DNA of 64,000 nucleotides, from assembly GCA_000181795.3 (NCBI GenBank), contig CM012954.1:9675903-9739902 (forward strand). Reading direction: 5' to 3'. This document shows, piece after piece, positions 38,464 through 50,439 of the stretch (its first letter is position 1; each line of letters starts with the position of its first letter). Both the position numbers and the translations under genes were made by a program. The stretch is from Trichinella spiralis (Eukaryota; Nematoda; Enoplea; Trichinellida; Trichinellidae). The notes below the pieces were generated by a model. That model was not told where the DNA came from. It worked only from the letters and a program-made list of their open reading frames with translations, and did not search any database.

Positions 38464-40769
38464 ATGCATTCCATTGTTCTACTGTTGCATCTCGCGTTGT
38501 TTACGGTCATCTACGGCAGACCAGCTGTTGACGATTTCGAACATATCCCAGGTAATGAGATCAATTTGAATACGCGCATTCGTCGTTCTTGCATTGATTC
38601 TCGTTTTCAACGAATATACCTTCCAACCCAGGTATACCAGAAACTAGATTGCTAGATTGGACAAAATTTTTGTTCGCCGAAGATGGTATTGTTACGTCGT
38701 TGACAAATATTGCCAAAAATCCCACCAGCGTCAGTTTCCTATCTTCCGCTGATCGGAACAGAAAACGAAAATTTGGTGGTAAGGAAAATATTTTTCTTAT
38801 CATTTCCCCACTGTAAGAATACTATCCATTCGAAATGAATCATTCGTCGTCCATCCGTCCATAGTGCACAGCCCGTCCTAGAACAGCACGAGCAATTTGC
38901 AAACGTCTATATGGAACAGTGATTGTGAGTAATTTTCCAAAATCGCGCACCACTGACGATCAGGACCAATGACACTGTTTTGCACTTTTGCCAATAGCAA
39001 TTTTAATATTTTGCAATAATGAATTTTTCTTCGATTTCTATTCAAATAAACCCAACTGGGAAGAGGATGGGAAAAGGGCCATTTTTTAGCCATAACATCT
39101 TTACTGACAAAAAATTCCAAGTTCAAAAACCTCCCAGCCTTCACGCAAGTTCTAAATTCTCGCTGCTCCATTTCACCCGCGCCAAAATTGTACAGCTGCT
39201 AAAAACGAGACGGCCAATTTCCGCATCCAGGCCAAACGGCATCAGCTTCATCTACGTTGGCGAATTAATGTTTGTTGTACACACTGTTTTTCCTTTCACT
39301 CCACCCTTCCCCCTATCGCCACAATTTCACTTTACAATTTTCCCTTCAAAAATGCAAATCTCGTTTTTCTTTTCCACCGACAGTTGAGCTGATCAATAAT
39401 TATAAATTAATGAATCAAAAATAGTTTTAAACTTTTTTTTACATACAAAAATTCAGGTCAAAAATGAAAACTGTTTCTGCTTGTCGACCTATATTTTTCA
39501 GCATACGAGACTGGGTGATTCAGGTGAATGAACACCAATATATTGTCGGCTTTCACTAGTTTACAGCCGCTGAAATTTTGTTTTAAAAAATGAAAAAAAC
39601 TGAAAGTGAAACGAACACGACACGTGAGCCATTTTGGTGCACTGAATTTTTGGTAGATGAATTCATATTCAACCCGTTGCGAAGCAGAAAACAATGCTGA
39701 GACCAAAAGAACACAAAGCAAAACAAAATAAAACAAAAATCACTTACCTTCTTCAAATTTCTTTAGAGGATTGTAGTCGACAAGAAAGGATGTGAACCAT
39801 GAATAATGACGATAATTTTAGAATAAAAAACAAACTTTCGGATTCTTCTCAGCCTGATTCTAAAAGAATACATACTACTTATTAATAATAATATCATTGA
39901 AAAGTATTATTTCTATGAGAAAACCAATAATAGCTTCGGTTATAAATTAATTTGTAAAGTATTTTTTAACAAGAAAAAGTTTTTTTCCAGGAAATTTTGA
40001 TTTGAATTCGCTGTTCAAAAATTTCGGTATCAACTTGCAGCCTCAGAATAGTGGCATTTTTGATTTTTTCGACATGTTCGACTTGTCGAAAATGGGCCTT
40101 TGCAATCGTGAAACTTGCGGCGATTTGTACAAGCTTTTCGACAAAATTCGCAGCAGTGATTTTGTGCTCAATTTGAAAACGCTGTTCGCATTGCTGAAAG
40201 ACGAAGAAGGTTTGGACTTGTTGAAAGCTATGCTGGCCAATCCGGAGATGCTGAAGACGTTCATGGGCGGAGCAGGAGACGGTGACAAGCCGGAAATTGC
40301 GTTCGTGGTCGACAAAAACGGCAAGCCAATAGCGAACGACTACGACGACTACTACTTCGACGGTTCGGTCGGCCCAAAGCCGACGCCCAACATCCAACAA
40401 GACGACACGCTGACCATCACCAGACCACACCAGGATGTGGCAATTCCGTATGCAATCAACGCTACGTCGGATGAGCAGGACGAATTTTTGGAAACCATCA
40501 CGACCAATTCAACATCAACCACCACCACTACTACTGCCCAAGAGAACAACGGAGACGAGCCGCCAAAAATTCGCCAACCCGCAGATTATTATGCTTTCTA
40601 TTATGACGCTGAACCGGAAATTCAAAAAGACGACAACACTATCAAAAGAGCAGAAATTGTCCAAATTGACGATCTGTCAACAGGGCAATTGAACATCACC
40701 TCAACGCTGGATGATGGACTTAGTGATGTGGAGAAGGTTTTACAAAACACAACCGCCGCAGTTGTATAA
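38464..40769 (+). CDS. Secreted proprotein, tandem family member C
   Basis: Exons 38464-38551, 38632-38778 and 39991-40769 join in phase 1 to 337 residues. Residues 1-19 are a signal peptide (MHSIVLLLHLALFTVIYGRP). The small second exon encodes a helical stretch (LLDWTKFLFAEDGIVTSLTN) and ends in the basic site RNRKRKFGG, a likely furin-type cleavage point. The third exon holds the region shared with gene B: paired cysteines (GLCNRETCGDLYKLF), IRSSDFVLNLKT and MLANPEMLKTFMGG. The C-terminal third is disordered, acidic, Thr-rich and has Asp/Tyr clusters (DYDDYYFDG, DYYAFYYDAE). No known family is recognised. The 1.2-kb last intron contains one 122-codon open frame without other support. An AATAAA lies about 85 bases past the stop. 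Confidence 0.76.
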
Positions 40770-41481
40770 AATTTCACAGAAAAATCATGTCTACACAATT
40801 GTAAATCTTATTTTTACATATCACTTGAGAATAGTTTTGCACAACAAAAACAAATAAATCTCACCATACCATCCATCCATCATACTTTCCAAAAGTATAT
40901 TAATAAAAAAACCCTTATTGACTATTCTTTTGTAAATTCAATGTAGTAAACATAAAATAAGATTTGTCTAAACAAAATAGCCTCACAGCTTCTCTCTCTC
41001 TCTCACAAAAATTACTCTTACAAAAGTTGGACAGAGTTGATCTTTGCAAAGCAAACCCAAGAAAGCAGTCCAACAGCCATAAAACTTCAATTTCATTCAT
41101 ACAAGATGAAGCAGATCAGAATAGATAAATAAATAATTGATTGATTGATCAATAAACATCAACTTAAATGTATAAAACAATATAGAAAGTTGAACAAAAT
41201 GAAGCGAAATAAAAAGCGCCGCCCTGGCGTCAACCTGACCGAACCATATTGTCGTCCTTCAAGACGACATACAGTAGAGGGAGGCTAAATCACGTCGGCT
41301 GAAACGTGAAACGTTCGATCCTGCGGACACGAGCGGCTTTTCTCCATTAATACTTAAGCAAGCTGTCACGGTTGTTCGCCAATCAGAAGCGACCAAGCAA
41401 GCACCAAGCACAGCTTTGCCGTGTTGAAAGAATCAAAGTCGAACACTGACTGGCGCCAGTTGCCGTCCAACACGGCAAACA
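40770..41481. promoter_or_regulatory. Upstream region of the LIM-homeobox gene
   Basis: Starts with the 3' flank of secreted gene C (AAATAAATC near 40,853). The stretch from about 41,215 to 41,481 is distinctly GC-richer, contains a TGGCGCCA palindrome near 41,451, and runs into the LIM-homeobox start codon, so it probably holds its promoter or 5' leader. No other gene is seen. Confidence 0.45.
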
Positions 41482-44213
41482 ATGCACCACAGTGAAAATG
41501 AACCGCCCAACAGACAATCCCAAGATCGAATTGCAAATTCCAACACAACGCAGCAGTTTACATCTACAGGCGACTGCGCTTTTTGCGGATCACCAATCAC
41601 GGATCGATTTTATGCGCATATTGGTGATTCGGCGGAAAAGCGACACGAAAACTGCGTCCGCTGTGCACACTGTGACCAACAACTGTCGGAGAGGTGTTTC
41701 TTAAAATGCGGAAACACCTACTGTAAAACCGACTATTACAGGTCAGTTGTTGTAAAAAGCAGACAAATAAGCCAGCAGAAAAAGGGTACAATTTCGAAAA
41801 ATCCTTCCCTTTCCAGACTGTTCAGTCCGTACAAGTGTTTCGTATGCGGCGGCGGTGTGTCGCCAATCGACATGGTCTACAAGCACGGCACCGACTCGCT
41901 TTGCCACGTCCACTGTCACTGTTGCCAAATATGCAACCAACCACTACGTCCTGGTGACAAGATGCGCTTCGATCCTTGTTCGCAGAAGCTCTACTGTTCC
42001 TCGCACGCGTACAAGGAACGTGCGGAACAGACGGTGCCGGTCAGGGCTTCTTGTCGGACGGCGCCGGGCGAATCGCCGCGGACCACGCCCAACCCTGAGT
42101 GCGCCGCGGTTCCGGTCGTTGTGAAAGACGACACGGCCGAAGATCCGAACGACGAGAACAGCCTGTCCGGTCTGCTGAAACGAAGAGGACCGCGTACCAC
42201 TATCAAACCGTTTCAACTGCAGATGCTCAGTGAAGCGTTCACCAAAACCCCCAAACCAACCAAACACGCCAGAGCCAAACTCGCCTTGGACACTGGACTC
42301 ACCATGCGAGTTATACAGGTAAGCCAGCGAGTATTTCATTTTCACCCCAAATATACGCACACGCATGCGTGTAAACATTTGCAGTTCAATTGTTTTTTTT
42401 CGAAAATTCGTACTTGAATAATGGATTTATGTAAATGACTTTGTACAGTAATGATTCGATCAAAACTGGGTCAATTGAAGATCGTGAAACAAAATCGTCC
42501 ATCTCTTTTGCCATCGGTCTGTTTTTGATAAATGCGCTCACAATTTTACACATTTTCTTTTCAAAAATTTCCACACAATCAAAAAAGTTCAAAAGTGGGA
42601 AAAATAACAAAAATGTAGATGAAAAAGTATTAATTAGGAAATAAATAAATAAATTCTCATTTCGATCAATCATTTTCTTCGGCAAGGACATTCAAAAAAA
42701 TGAGACAAAAAAGGGCGAAATTTTGTTTTGTCATTATCGATGAGCTATGATGGGAAAGAACCTATGAGATAATGCAGAAGGTCGAACAACCTTTCGGATA
42801 GCCTTTGAAGAAAATTGTGCAAATGTTTTTATTGTTGTTGTTTTTTTCAATAATTAAATGAAAATTATTAATAAATTTGACAATGAAAAATGAAAATCGA
42901 TCAAAATAATAATAATTGTCGTCTGTCCTACCTGTGCTTTCTGGGTTGGCCGGCCCAGTGAACGTGAGTGATGATGTAAATTTACCAATCGAAGCCAAAC
43001 CAAATCGGATGGATCAGTTTGGCAAAGGGCGAGCCGGTCAGATCCACGCACGTCCAGTGTTAGTCGACTATATTGATCCGGCGCTTTATCATTAGCTTTA
43101 AACTTGTGCAAGTAGAGATGAAGTCGGCTTCATTGTTTTCCACGTCCTCAATCAGAACAGGGTCCGCGGTCATTAATTTTTATTAACCTTCCGATTGCCT
43201 TCGACGAACCGACAGGTGTACTGTGGCTATTGTGGGAGTCGATGTCGTGGAATCGCGCAATTCCATCGATCCCCACTGCTTCACCTTGTGAACATTTCCC
43301 AGACCATCTGGTCGCTTTTGTGACACCAACGTCAAAATCCATCTGCGACCACACCGATGCCAACAGTGATTGCCAACAACAACAACAACAATAACTAATT
43401 AGCATTTCACTTTTGAAAATGTCATTGGACAATTTTCATGATTCAAATTCAAATTCGAACAACATTGAAAAACATTTCACAATAGAGCTGAATCTGTTCA
43501 TTCACTTAAATTCAAAGTTGGTTGTTTTTCATGAATAAATTTGACTATTCTTCAACGCAACACAAACAAGCACTATCAAACCAACCGTATAATATATATA
43601 GATTTATCAACACAGTACGATCGCAGTTTTCAAAAATGATTAAAAAGGTATCATTTGAAAATTTAAAAAAAAAGTTAAAATTTCATAACATCGAAAAAAA
43701 TTTCCAATTTCAAAATTCAAACAATCGACGAAATGATAATTAAAAAAATATTTTTTCAATTATTTTTTGAAATTTTTCAAAATGACCTACTTAAAAAGTT
43801 TCTACAAATGGAAAAGAATTACTTGATTCTCATTATGGTAAAACTGGTATGCAATTCAAATCTGACGTACAGTAGTAAAATTTAAACTTAATTTTCGAAT
43901 AACAAAAAAATGAATATTTTACTGGAATTTTTTAAGAAAAAATGTTAATTTTTGAAAATTTAAATTTCCGATTTTATTATTAATGTAAAAATTTGCATTT
44001 TTGACGAATTTTCAAAAGCAGAGACATAATTCTAAAAAAAATTTTTTTTCAAATTTTAAGGTGTGGTTCCAAAATCGCCGTTCCAAAGAACGACGCCTGA
44101 AGCATCTTTGCAATTGGATCCGCGAAAACGAGAGGAAAAATTACGCCCTGCGCGTGGCCGGTTCATTAGCCGTCTGCACGGCCGATTCACCACCAACAGC
44201 GGCGGCGAAATGA
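41482..44213 (+). CDS. LHX1: LIM-homeodomain transcription factor, LHX1/5 (lin-11) class
   Basis: Three exons (41482-41741, 41817-42318, 44061-44213) give 304 residues. LIM domain 1 starts CAFCGSPITDRFY and ends CGNTYCKTDYYR; LIM 2 starts CFVCGGGVSPIDMVYKHG and ends LYCSSHAYKE, each with the eight zinc ligands. The homeodomain runs from RRGPRTTIKPFQLQML through PKPTKHARAKLA to VWFQNRRSKERRLKHL. RRGPRTTIK and RRSKERR point to the LHX1/5 class rather than LHX3/4 or LHX2/9. These nuclear factors specify neurons and other cell types. The homeodomain intron falls between Gln46 and Val47, a common site. The 75-base first intron is a multiple of three without stops. Only about 40 residues follow the homeodomain, short for the class, so a longer 3' form may exist. 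Confidence 0.93.
42319..44060 (+). other. LHX intron 2 with a GC-rich island
   Basis: This intron is AT-rich except for about 42,925-43,390, which is GC-rich and keeps open frames of 37-95 codons on both strands. None of these frames matches a known family and none has a consistent exon chain. The island may be an enhancer, an alternative exon cluster of the homeobox gene or a nested gene remnant. Confidence 0.4.
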
Positions 44214-44825
44214 ACCGCAACTTATTTTTTCCTCAACTTCTCCGTCTGTCATCGTTGTCTGTGATAGAAAACACGTTTTTATTAATTTTTCATCATTCAA
44301 ATATAAAATATTTTTAAAAAATACACACACATCGTCGTAGTCATTGTTCTGTTGTTGTTGTGAAAAATGTTCATAAATAAACAAAACTTTCTTGTAACAA
44401 TTTCTCTCCTTTACGAGAAAAAATTGATCAACTAGTGATGATCAATTTGTAACAAACAAATCACGCAATCAACGTTGACTAGATAGAAGAAAAAAAAGAA
44501 ATGAGTAAAAACGAATTCAATCAACGCGTCTGCCTGTCTATAAAGTGGTAAAGCGAAATACTAAACGTCGAATCGTATTGAAACAATTAAAAAATCGGTT
44601 TGGTAAAAATGTAAATTTTTTTGCCTCGGTCGCCAAACAAACAATGACAACAATAATTTCAACAGCAGTGGCTAACAACAACGACAACAACAACAAAAAT
44701 TTGAATATAAAAAAGCGCGCAAAACAGAGTGACTCGCTACTCATAAACCGACGACTCTTGGTGCGTGCAAGTATTAACAGTTAGTAAGCAGGTAGTGCTT
44801 TCAACAGAGTTACTACTAACTACTA
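44214..44825. other. Convergent 3' flank, LHX/CNNM
   Basis: AT-rich sequence with an AATAAA near 44,376 for the LIM-homeobox gene. It separates two convergent genes. The short open frames on both strands are lysine- or phenylalanine-rich and look random. Confidence 0.5.
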
Positions 44826-47800
44826 CTATTGATGCTTTTCCAAACGCTTTTTACCCGACTCTTCTTGTTCTTTTTCTTGATCTTTTTCTTCTTTGACAAC
44901 TTTGTTGCCGTCCTCACCACCACCACGACCGCTGTCCTGACAAAGAGGATGGTCAGCATTGTGGACATCTATGGTCAATTGCTGGTGATTGCCGTTGAGC
45001 ACGTAGTCTTCGAGTTCCGGCGAAGATCGGCTGAACGACGACGAACCCAAACGACCACGCCCACCAGCCTGGGCAGAGCTGGAATATTTCTTCTTCTTAT
45101 CCTGATTCTGATGGTGCGACACGTCGGGCATGCTGCTGTTGACGATCGGCCTGCTGGCCGGTGGACTCTGGCCCCGCTCGACCATCGTCGCCAGCAGAGC
45201 GTTCAAATACTGTTCGGCCCTGAGGTGGAAGAAGACCACGTCCCGGTCGACGCGAACCGTGTAGTCGGGCGTGAATTTCGACGCCGTCAACAACGACATG
45301 CCGTCGTTCCAGCACTGGGCTCGGCCCGAGGCGGCGTTGGCCGCTTCGGCCAGAGGCGCCAGCGCCTCGTATCCGAAGTGGTGGAACGGTCCGGCGTCGA
45401 ACAGCATGTCCGTGCGACCGATCCGCACCTGGGCCCTGCCCTCCAGCATCAGAACGAACAAATCCGACTGCTGGTCCTTCTGGTAGAGCAATTTCCACGG
45501 GTCGTATTGGTCCGGTGCCCCGCAGTGGACCGTGTGATGGGCCAACAAGCGGTCGAACACCGACCGGCTCATCAACTGCTCGCTGAACGCCGTGAACGTG
45601 GTCGACAAATACTGGTAGGCGGCCAGAGACAGCTGCGGACTGACGGCGTACGGTTCCACATCCGGTGCCAGACCAGTGCCGTCCAGTGCCTCGACGCCGA
45701 TGAACACACTCTTCGGACGGTGGACCGCACGACGCCGCTGTCGAATCACGTCGAACTCGTCCATAATTTCGGCTTGGATGATCTCTTCGATTATGTCTTC
45801 CAGAGTGACCAGACCGACCACTTCGTACATCGGATCCGACTCGCCGTCGTCCACAATTCGCTGCACCAAAGCCATGTGATAATGACCCTGCTTGAATTCT
45901 TCGAGCATCACACTGAGCGGAGTGTCTTCGAGAACAAAGCGAACAGGATGTTGGTAAAACTTGCACACATTTCTCAACGGGATCAAATCTTCCGGATCGA
46001 GCAACGCCAAATCTTTGACATTCAATATGCTAATCACCGCGTCACGGTTCTGGCCCTCGAAAACCGGGATCCTCGTGTAGCCGGCCCGGACGATGTCGTT
46101 GACCGCGGTCGGCGTGAGCACCACGTCCGACGACAACATGAACACATCCCTGATGTTGGTCATCACGTCGCTCACCGTCTTGCGCGCCAATTCCAACGCA
46201 CCGGTCACAATCTGCACCTCTTGGCAGTCGCGCAGATCGCCAGCCTTGCCCTCTTTGGACAGTCGAATCAGCTCCAACAAACGTTCCTTGTTGTAAATCT
46301 GGCCGACCTCCTCGCCGAGGCACTTGTCCAAAATTTTCGAAATTGGCCAACTCAACGGTGCGGTCAAAAGCATAAAAAATCTCGTCATCACGACCGTGTA
46401 AGCGCCGACCGCCAGACCGTACCTGCTGCAAATTGCCTGGGGCAAAATTTCCCCAAAAATTACAATACCCAACGACGAGATGACCAGAGCAATGACGCCG
46501 CTGGTGAGATCGTCGAACAAGATGCTGATCGCGCTGTTCACAATCACGTTGCCCAAAAGCAAAGAGCAAAGCAAATAATTTCCCTTTTTACGAATGGGGT
46601 AGATTTTTTCGGCAAATTTCCGTTCCTGCTTGTCGCCGCATTTTAATATGATGCGCAAGTCTGTCTTGTCCAACGTCATCAGACCCAAATTCAAGCCGCT
46701 GAACAAGCCGGACATCACCAACAACAACATCAGCACGCAAATCTGCAACGGCAACGGCATGTAGTAGACCTTGGGCTTGCGCACAACGGAGATGCGCTGG
46801 AACTCCTTGCGGCCCTGGTGCACGGTCTCACCGACCGTGATCGACTGATTCAACAAATTGGAACCGGCAACATTCCAGCCGAAGCAGACGTAATAGATCA
46901 CAGGAGCTTTGGTGAACGTCAACGAAAACGTTATCGACTCCGGATCAAAAGGATCAAATTCCTGACTGGGGGTATACAGTACGCCATCATCGATGCACTC
47001 GGTCTCACTTTCAGTCAGTAGAATGGTGTTCACTTTCAGCATGTTGCGGCCAAACAGTCGGATTCTGACCGCAACATCTGCCTGCACTGTCAACTGACCA
47101 GGCGAACTACAACAACAACATACTTTCTGAATAAATGAAAATCACTCAGTGTAAACAAAACCCAAAAAAAATTAAAGCAACTTTAAATCCACATTCCTTT
47201 ATCACAATTCAACTTCCAAATCTTCACGCTCAGATAGATGATTTCTTTCGTCGACAATGCTGCTTTTTCAAATCGCAACAAACGCAATCTTACACAACAA
47301 ACAACGCATGCATCAATTGTATATTGACCGACCATTAATTATCAGTTGAAATTATCAAAAATGCTGTCATTCTCATATTCTTATTATTATTACAATTCAA
47401 GCCCGCAAACACGTACATAGTTGTAACAATAAACAGCGACAAGTTAACCACACAACGAGTAGTATTAATTGAAAAACCTGCAGTTTGAATATTAGTTAAT
47501 ATTGGTTCATTTTTGAATGAAAAGCTGCCAATTTCCACGTCAAACATTTAACTGCCAAACTGTTTTTTTTATAATTATATATTATTATGCATTCAAATCA
47601 TGCAATCCTGAAAAAACATGCTCAATAACAAAAAGCACAACACATAACACAACACCCATCACTTACCGATCTGATACGGCGGAGCTGTGAAAAACAAAAA
47701 AAAAACAATTAATTTTCATGAAATCTAAATTTAAATGAAATAATACAAAAAAGAAAATAATAAATAAAGCATCAGAGAGTGTTTGCTTGGGAAAATAAAA

Positions 47801-49568
47801 AAAACGTTTTGTAGAATTACTCCACAGAAACTTCATTACTGCAAAAAAAACATTTCAAAAATTAACAGTTTGCAAAACTTGAAGATAACTAGAAGTTTAC
47901 AGTAACTCTGCCAACGAAGGAAAAAAAATTTAACCTGTACATTAAACGGATTAACATTATCAGTTTATTTTTTAAAAAAATATAATAATAAACTTTGAGT
48001 CCATATAAATAATAATTTTTACATAGCTGAAATTCTGGATAACAAAAAGCAAAAAAATTGCATAAATAAACTTTTCGCAATAAATGATAACAAATAAAAC
48101 TACAATCAATTTTAAGTACAAATTTTAATGAGTTCAAAAATCAAACGTTTTCAATGAAAACGTTATTTCCTGCACGCACTTAAATCACGCATCGTTGAAA
48201 AGCAATAACAACAATATCATTCAAACGGACTCTGCTTTATTTAAAAAAAATATTTTATTCAATTCTGCATCCGAATTCATACATTAAAAAATTTTTTTTA
48301 ATTAAATAATGTTGTTGTTTTTTTTTGTCAATTATTAATCGTTCTACTAATAGTTACTACTTTGATGTCAAATATTTTCCCAACATTTCTACATTGCGCT
48401 GTTTATTTACGTCAAGTATTGAAATGCAGACAATAAAAGAATCAATGACGTAAATTAATGTGCATCAGTGATCGACAATGTTGCAATCAGGTCAGCAATT
48501 AAAATGTATATTTGACTGTTACGTTATAATTTAATTGAAATGATAAGCAGGAAGATGTGATGTTTTAAAAGTGATAACATCTTAATATGAAATTTATATT
48601 TGCAATTTATAAAGTGATGAACAAATTCAAATGATGCTCAACAATAGTACAAAAGTTTTGCTTTTGCTTTAAAAAATGAACGAAAATTAAGTATCCAGCT
48701 GAATTTTCAAAACGCCAAAGGTAGTTCTGCACAACATCTATACGAAGAGATGTTCCTCTCGGTGATTATTTGCTCAAAAAATCTTGGAGATTATGCTTCG
48801 ACGTTCACTTATGAGAAAAGTCAATAAAATGTGAAACATGCCATCGGGCCAACTGCTGTCTGACAGCCGACATGCTGAGAAGAGAGGGGGAAACGAGAGA
48901 AGAGTAGTAATTCGTGAATAAATGCGATGAATGATCAAAGTTTGCCTTTTCAAATATATGACCAGTTTTTATTGGAACTTCGCTTCGCTACCAAATTTTT
49001 CATGCTTTATAACGGATGAAACTAATTTAGATGCGCAAAATACGAAGAAAAAACAGAAATACAATGCTGTGCTGCAGCAAAATTAGCTAACATGGTCATT
49101 ACCTCCAGGGAGTGACTTGGTTAGAATGTCAATAGCAAATTTTCAAATAAATAAACGCGCGGCCACTACTGTCGAAAAACTGGAAATCAATTTTGCATCT
49201 GAACAAACTTATCAAGAAAATGAATATGAAACAAGGATAGCTTCATCAAAAAAAATTAATTAATTAATAAACAAGTTGTTTGTCAAATTTGAAAACATCA
49301 GCAAAACTTTATCGAATCAGCAGCACAGAAAGGAAAATATTTAAACAAGTTTAAATAAAAAAACCTACTCGCAAGAGACGACCGTTTCGTATGCATCTAT
49401 TCGAAGTCCAATCAAAATAGGCTCGTCTGAATCATCGCAAACGCATGCCTGGGAACGGCTGTCCGCTTGACGACGGATGATTTCATTCAAAGCGTCACAA
49501 TCACATGCATTTTTTCCAAAAGTAGTGCCAATTAAGTATATGAAGAAATAAAATAAAGCCAATCGCAT
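44826..49568 (-). CDS. CNNM: CNNM/ACDP Mg2+ transport protein
   Basis: Exons 49568-49369, 47684-47667 (18 bases) and 47106-44826 give 832 residues. A signal peptide (MRLALFYFFIYLIGTTFG) leads into the extracellular domain (LIGLRIDAYETVVSC, then VAVRIRLFGRNML). The DUF21 membrane domain follows, with VMSGLFSGLNLGLMTLD, LLLGNVIVNSAISILF and FGEILPQAICSRYG; then the acidic helix, a CBS pair (VMTNIRDVFMLSSD, TRIPVFEGQNRD, VVGLVTLEDIIEEIIQAEI) and a cyclic-nucleotide-binding-like domain. Family members sit in the basolateral plasma membrane and mediate Mg2+ efflux. All hallmark motifs are present. The large last exon is strikingly GC-rich compared with its flanks. The microexon fits only because its phases match both sides; transcript data should decide its exact edges. 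The C-terminal tail is basic and low-complexity. Confidence 0.95.
47107..49368 (-). other. CNNM introns 1 and 2
   Basis: AT-rich intronic DNA interrupted only by the 18-base microexon at 47667-47684. No nested gene is supported. Confidence 0.6.
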
Positions 49569-50439
49569 AGCACGCCAACCGAACCAACAATGTATTCAAT
49601 AACTACGCGCCCGATGATCGTATTTCAGATGTTTAGGTTCAATTGTCGCAAATCCCGCGAAAAATCATACTGTTCGCCTCGGCAACCACACCTTAAAAAT
49701 TTACCTAGATAATTTTTTTACTTCTATATTTCAATTTTTTCAGTGAATTACAAAAATTTCACATTCTCATAAAAAAACAGAAGTAAAACGTTTTAAAGTT
49801 ATCGCGTAACATTTCCTTTTTCTTAAAATAGTTTCAAATTATCATATAAATTCTCTTTGATTCTACATAAAATCAAGGGAAAATACATTAAAACATGCAA
49901 AAATAACAGATATTATGCTATTAGAGCTAAGTAACGACATCACATATTACAAGGGCGCGTAATGCAGTATCAAAGTAAAGAAAAGATTATCATGACAAAG
50001 TGATCATTAGTAAGCTATCGTTGACAATATAGTCAACAGAAAATTTCAAGTCACCATCATTACGCTTAATTTGCTTTATAGTTCCGTTAAAAAACAAATA
50101 CAACCAGTAAATCAATTTAAAAAAACTAAATTCACATGCTATGCTTTCTCAAAGTAAAATAATTAAATAATTAACAATAAGTAATAAAAACATAATAAAC
50201 TTATTTTAAACAATGGAAAAAAGTATCACAATTTAATCAACTAACTTTACTATAATGTTAAACGCATTTTTCTCATCATTTAATCATTATATGCTCACGT
50301 GTATTAATTTCTCGTGTTAATTTATAAACTTTAATTAAGCAATAATAATTACAGTTTATTTAATATTTCAAAATCACTTCAGTATTCTTTGATAGCTTAA
50401 TTTTAGTAAAACAAAATAAAGGGTCGTTCTTGATTTTCG
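49569..50439. promoter_or_regulatory. Intergenic region upstream of CNNM
   Basis: The first 120 bases beside the CNNM start are GC-richer and likely include its promoter. The rest is AT-rich with no gene. Confidence 0.4.

Noticed and set aside
39019-39387. 122-codon open frame in the last intron of secreted gene C
   Set aside because: Begins with ATG but is Phe/Ser/Pro-rich, resembles nothing, and lies in an intron that joins cleanly in frame without it.
41944-42378. 144-codon minus-strand open frame over the LIM-homeobox gene
   Set aside because: Antisense shadow of the LIM2/homeodomain exon.
44829-46646. 605-codon plus-strand open frame antisense to CNNM
   Set aside because: It mirrors the GC-rich CNNM exon, has low-complexity His/Arg/Gln-rich content and no domain. 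The minus frame has all CNNM hallmarks, so this is a codon-bias shadow.
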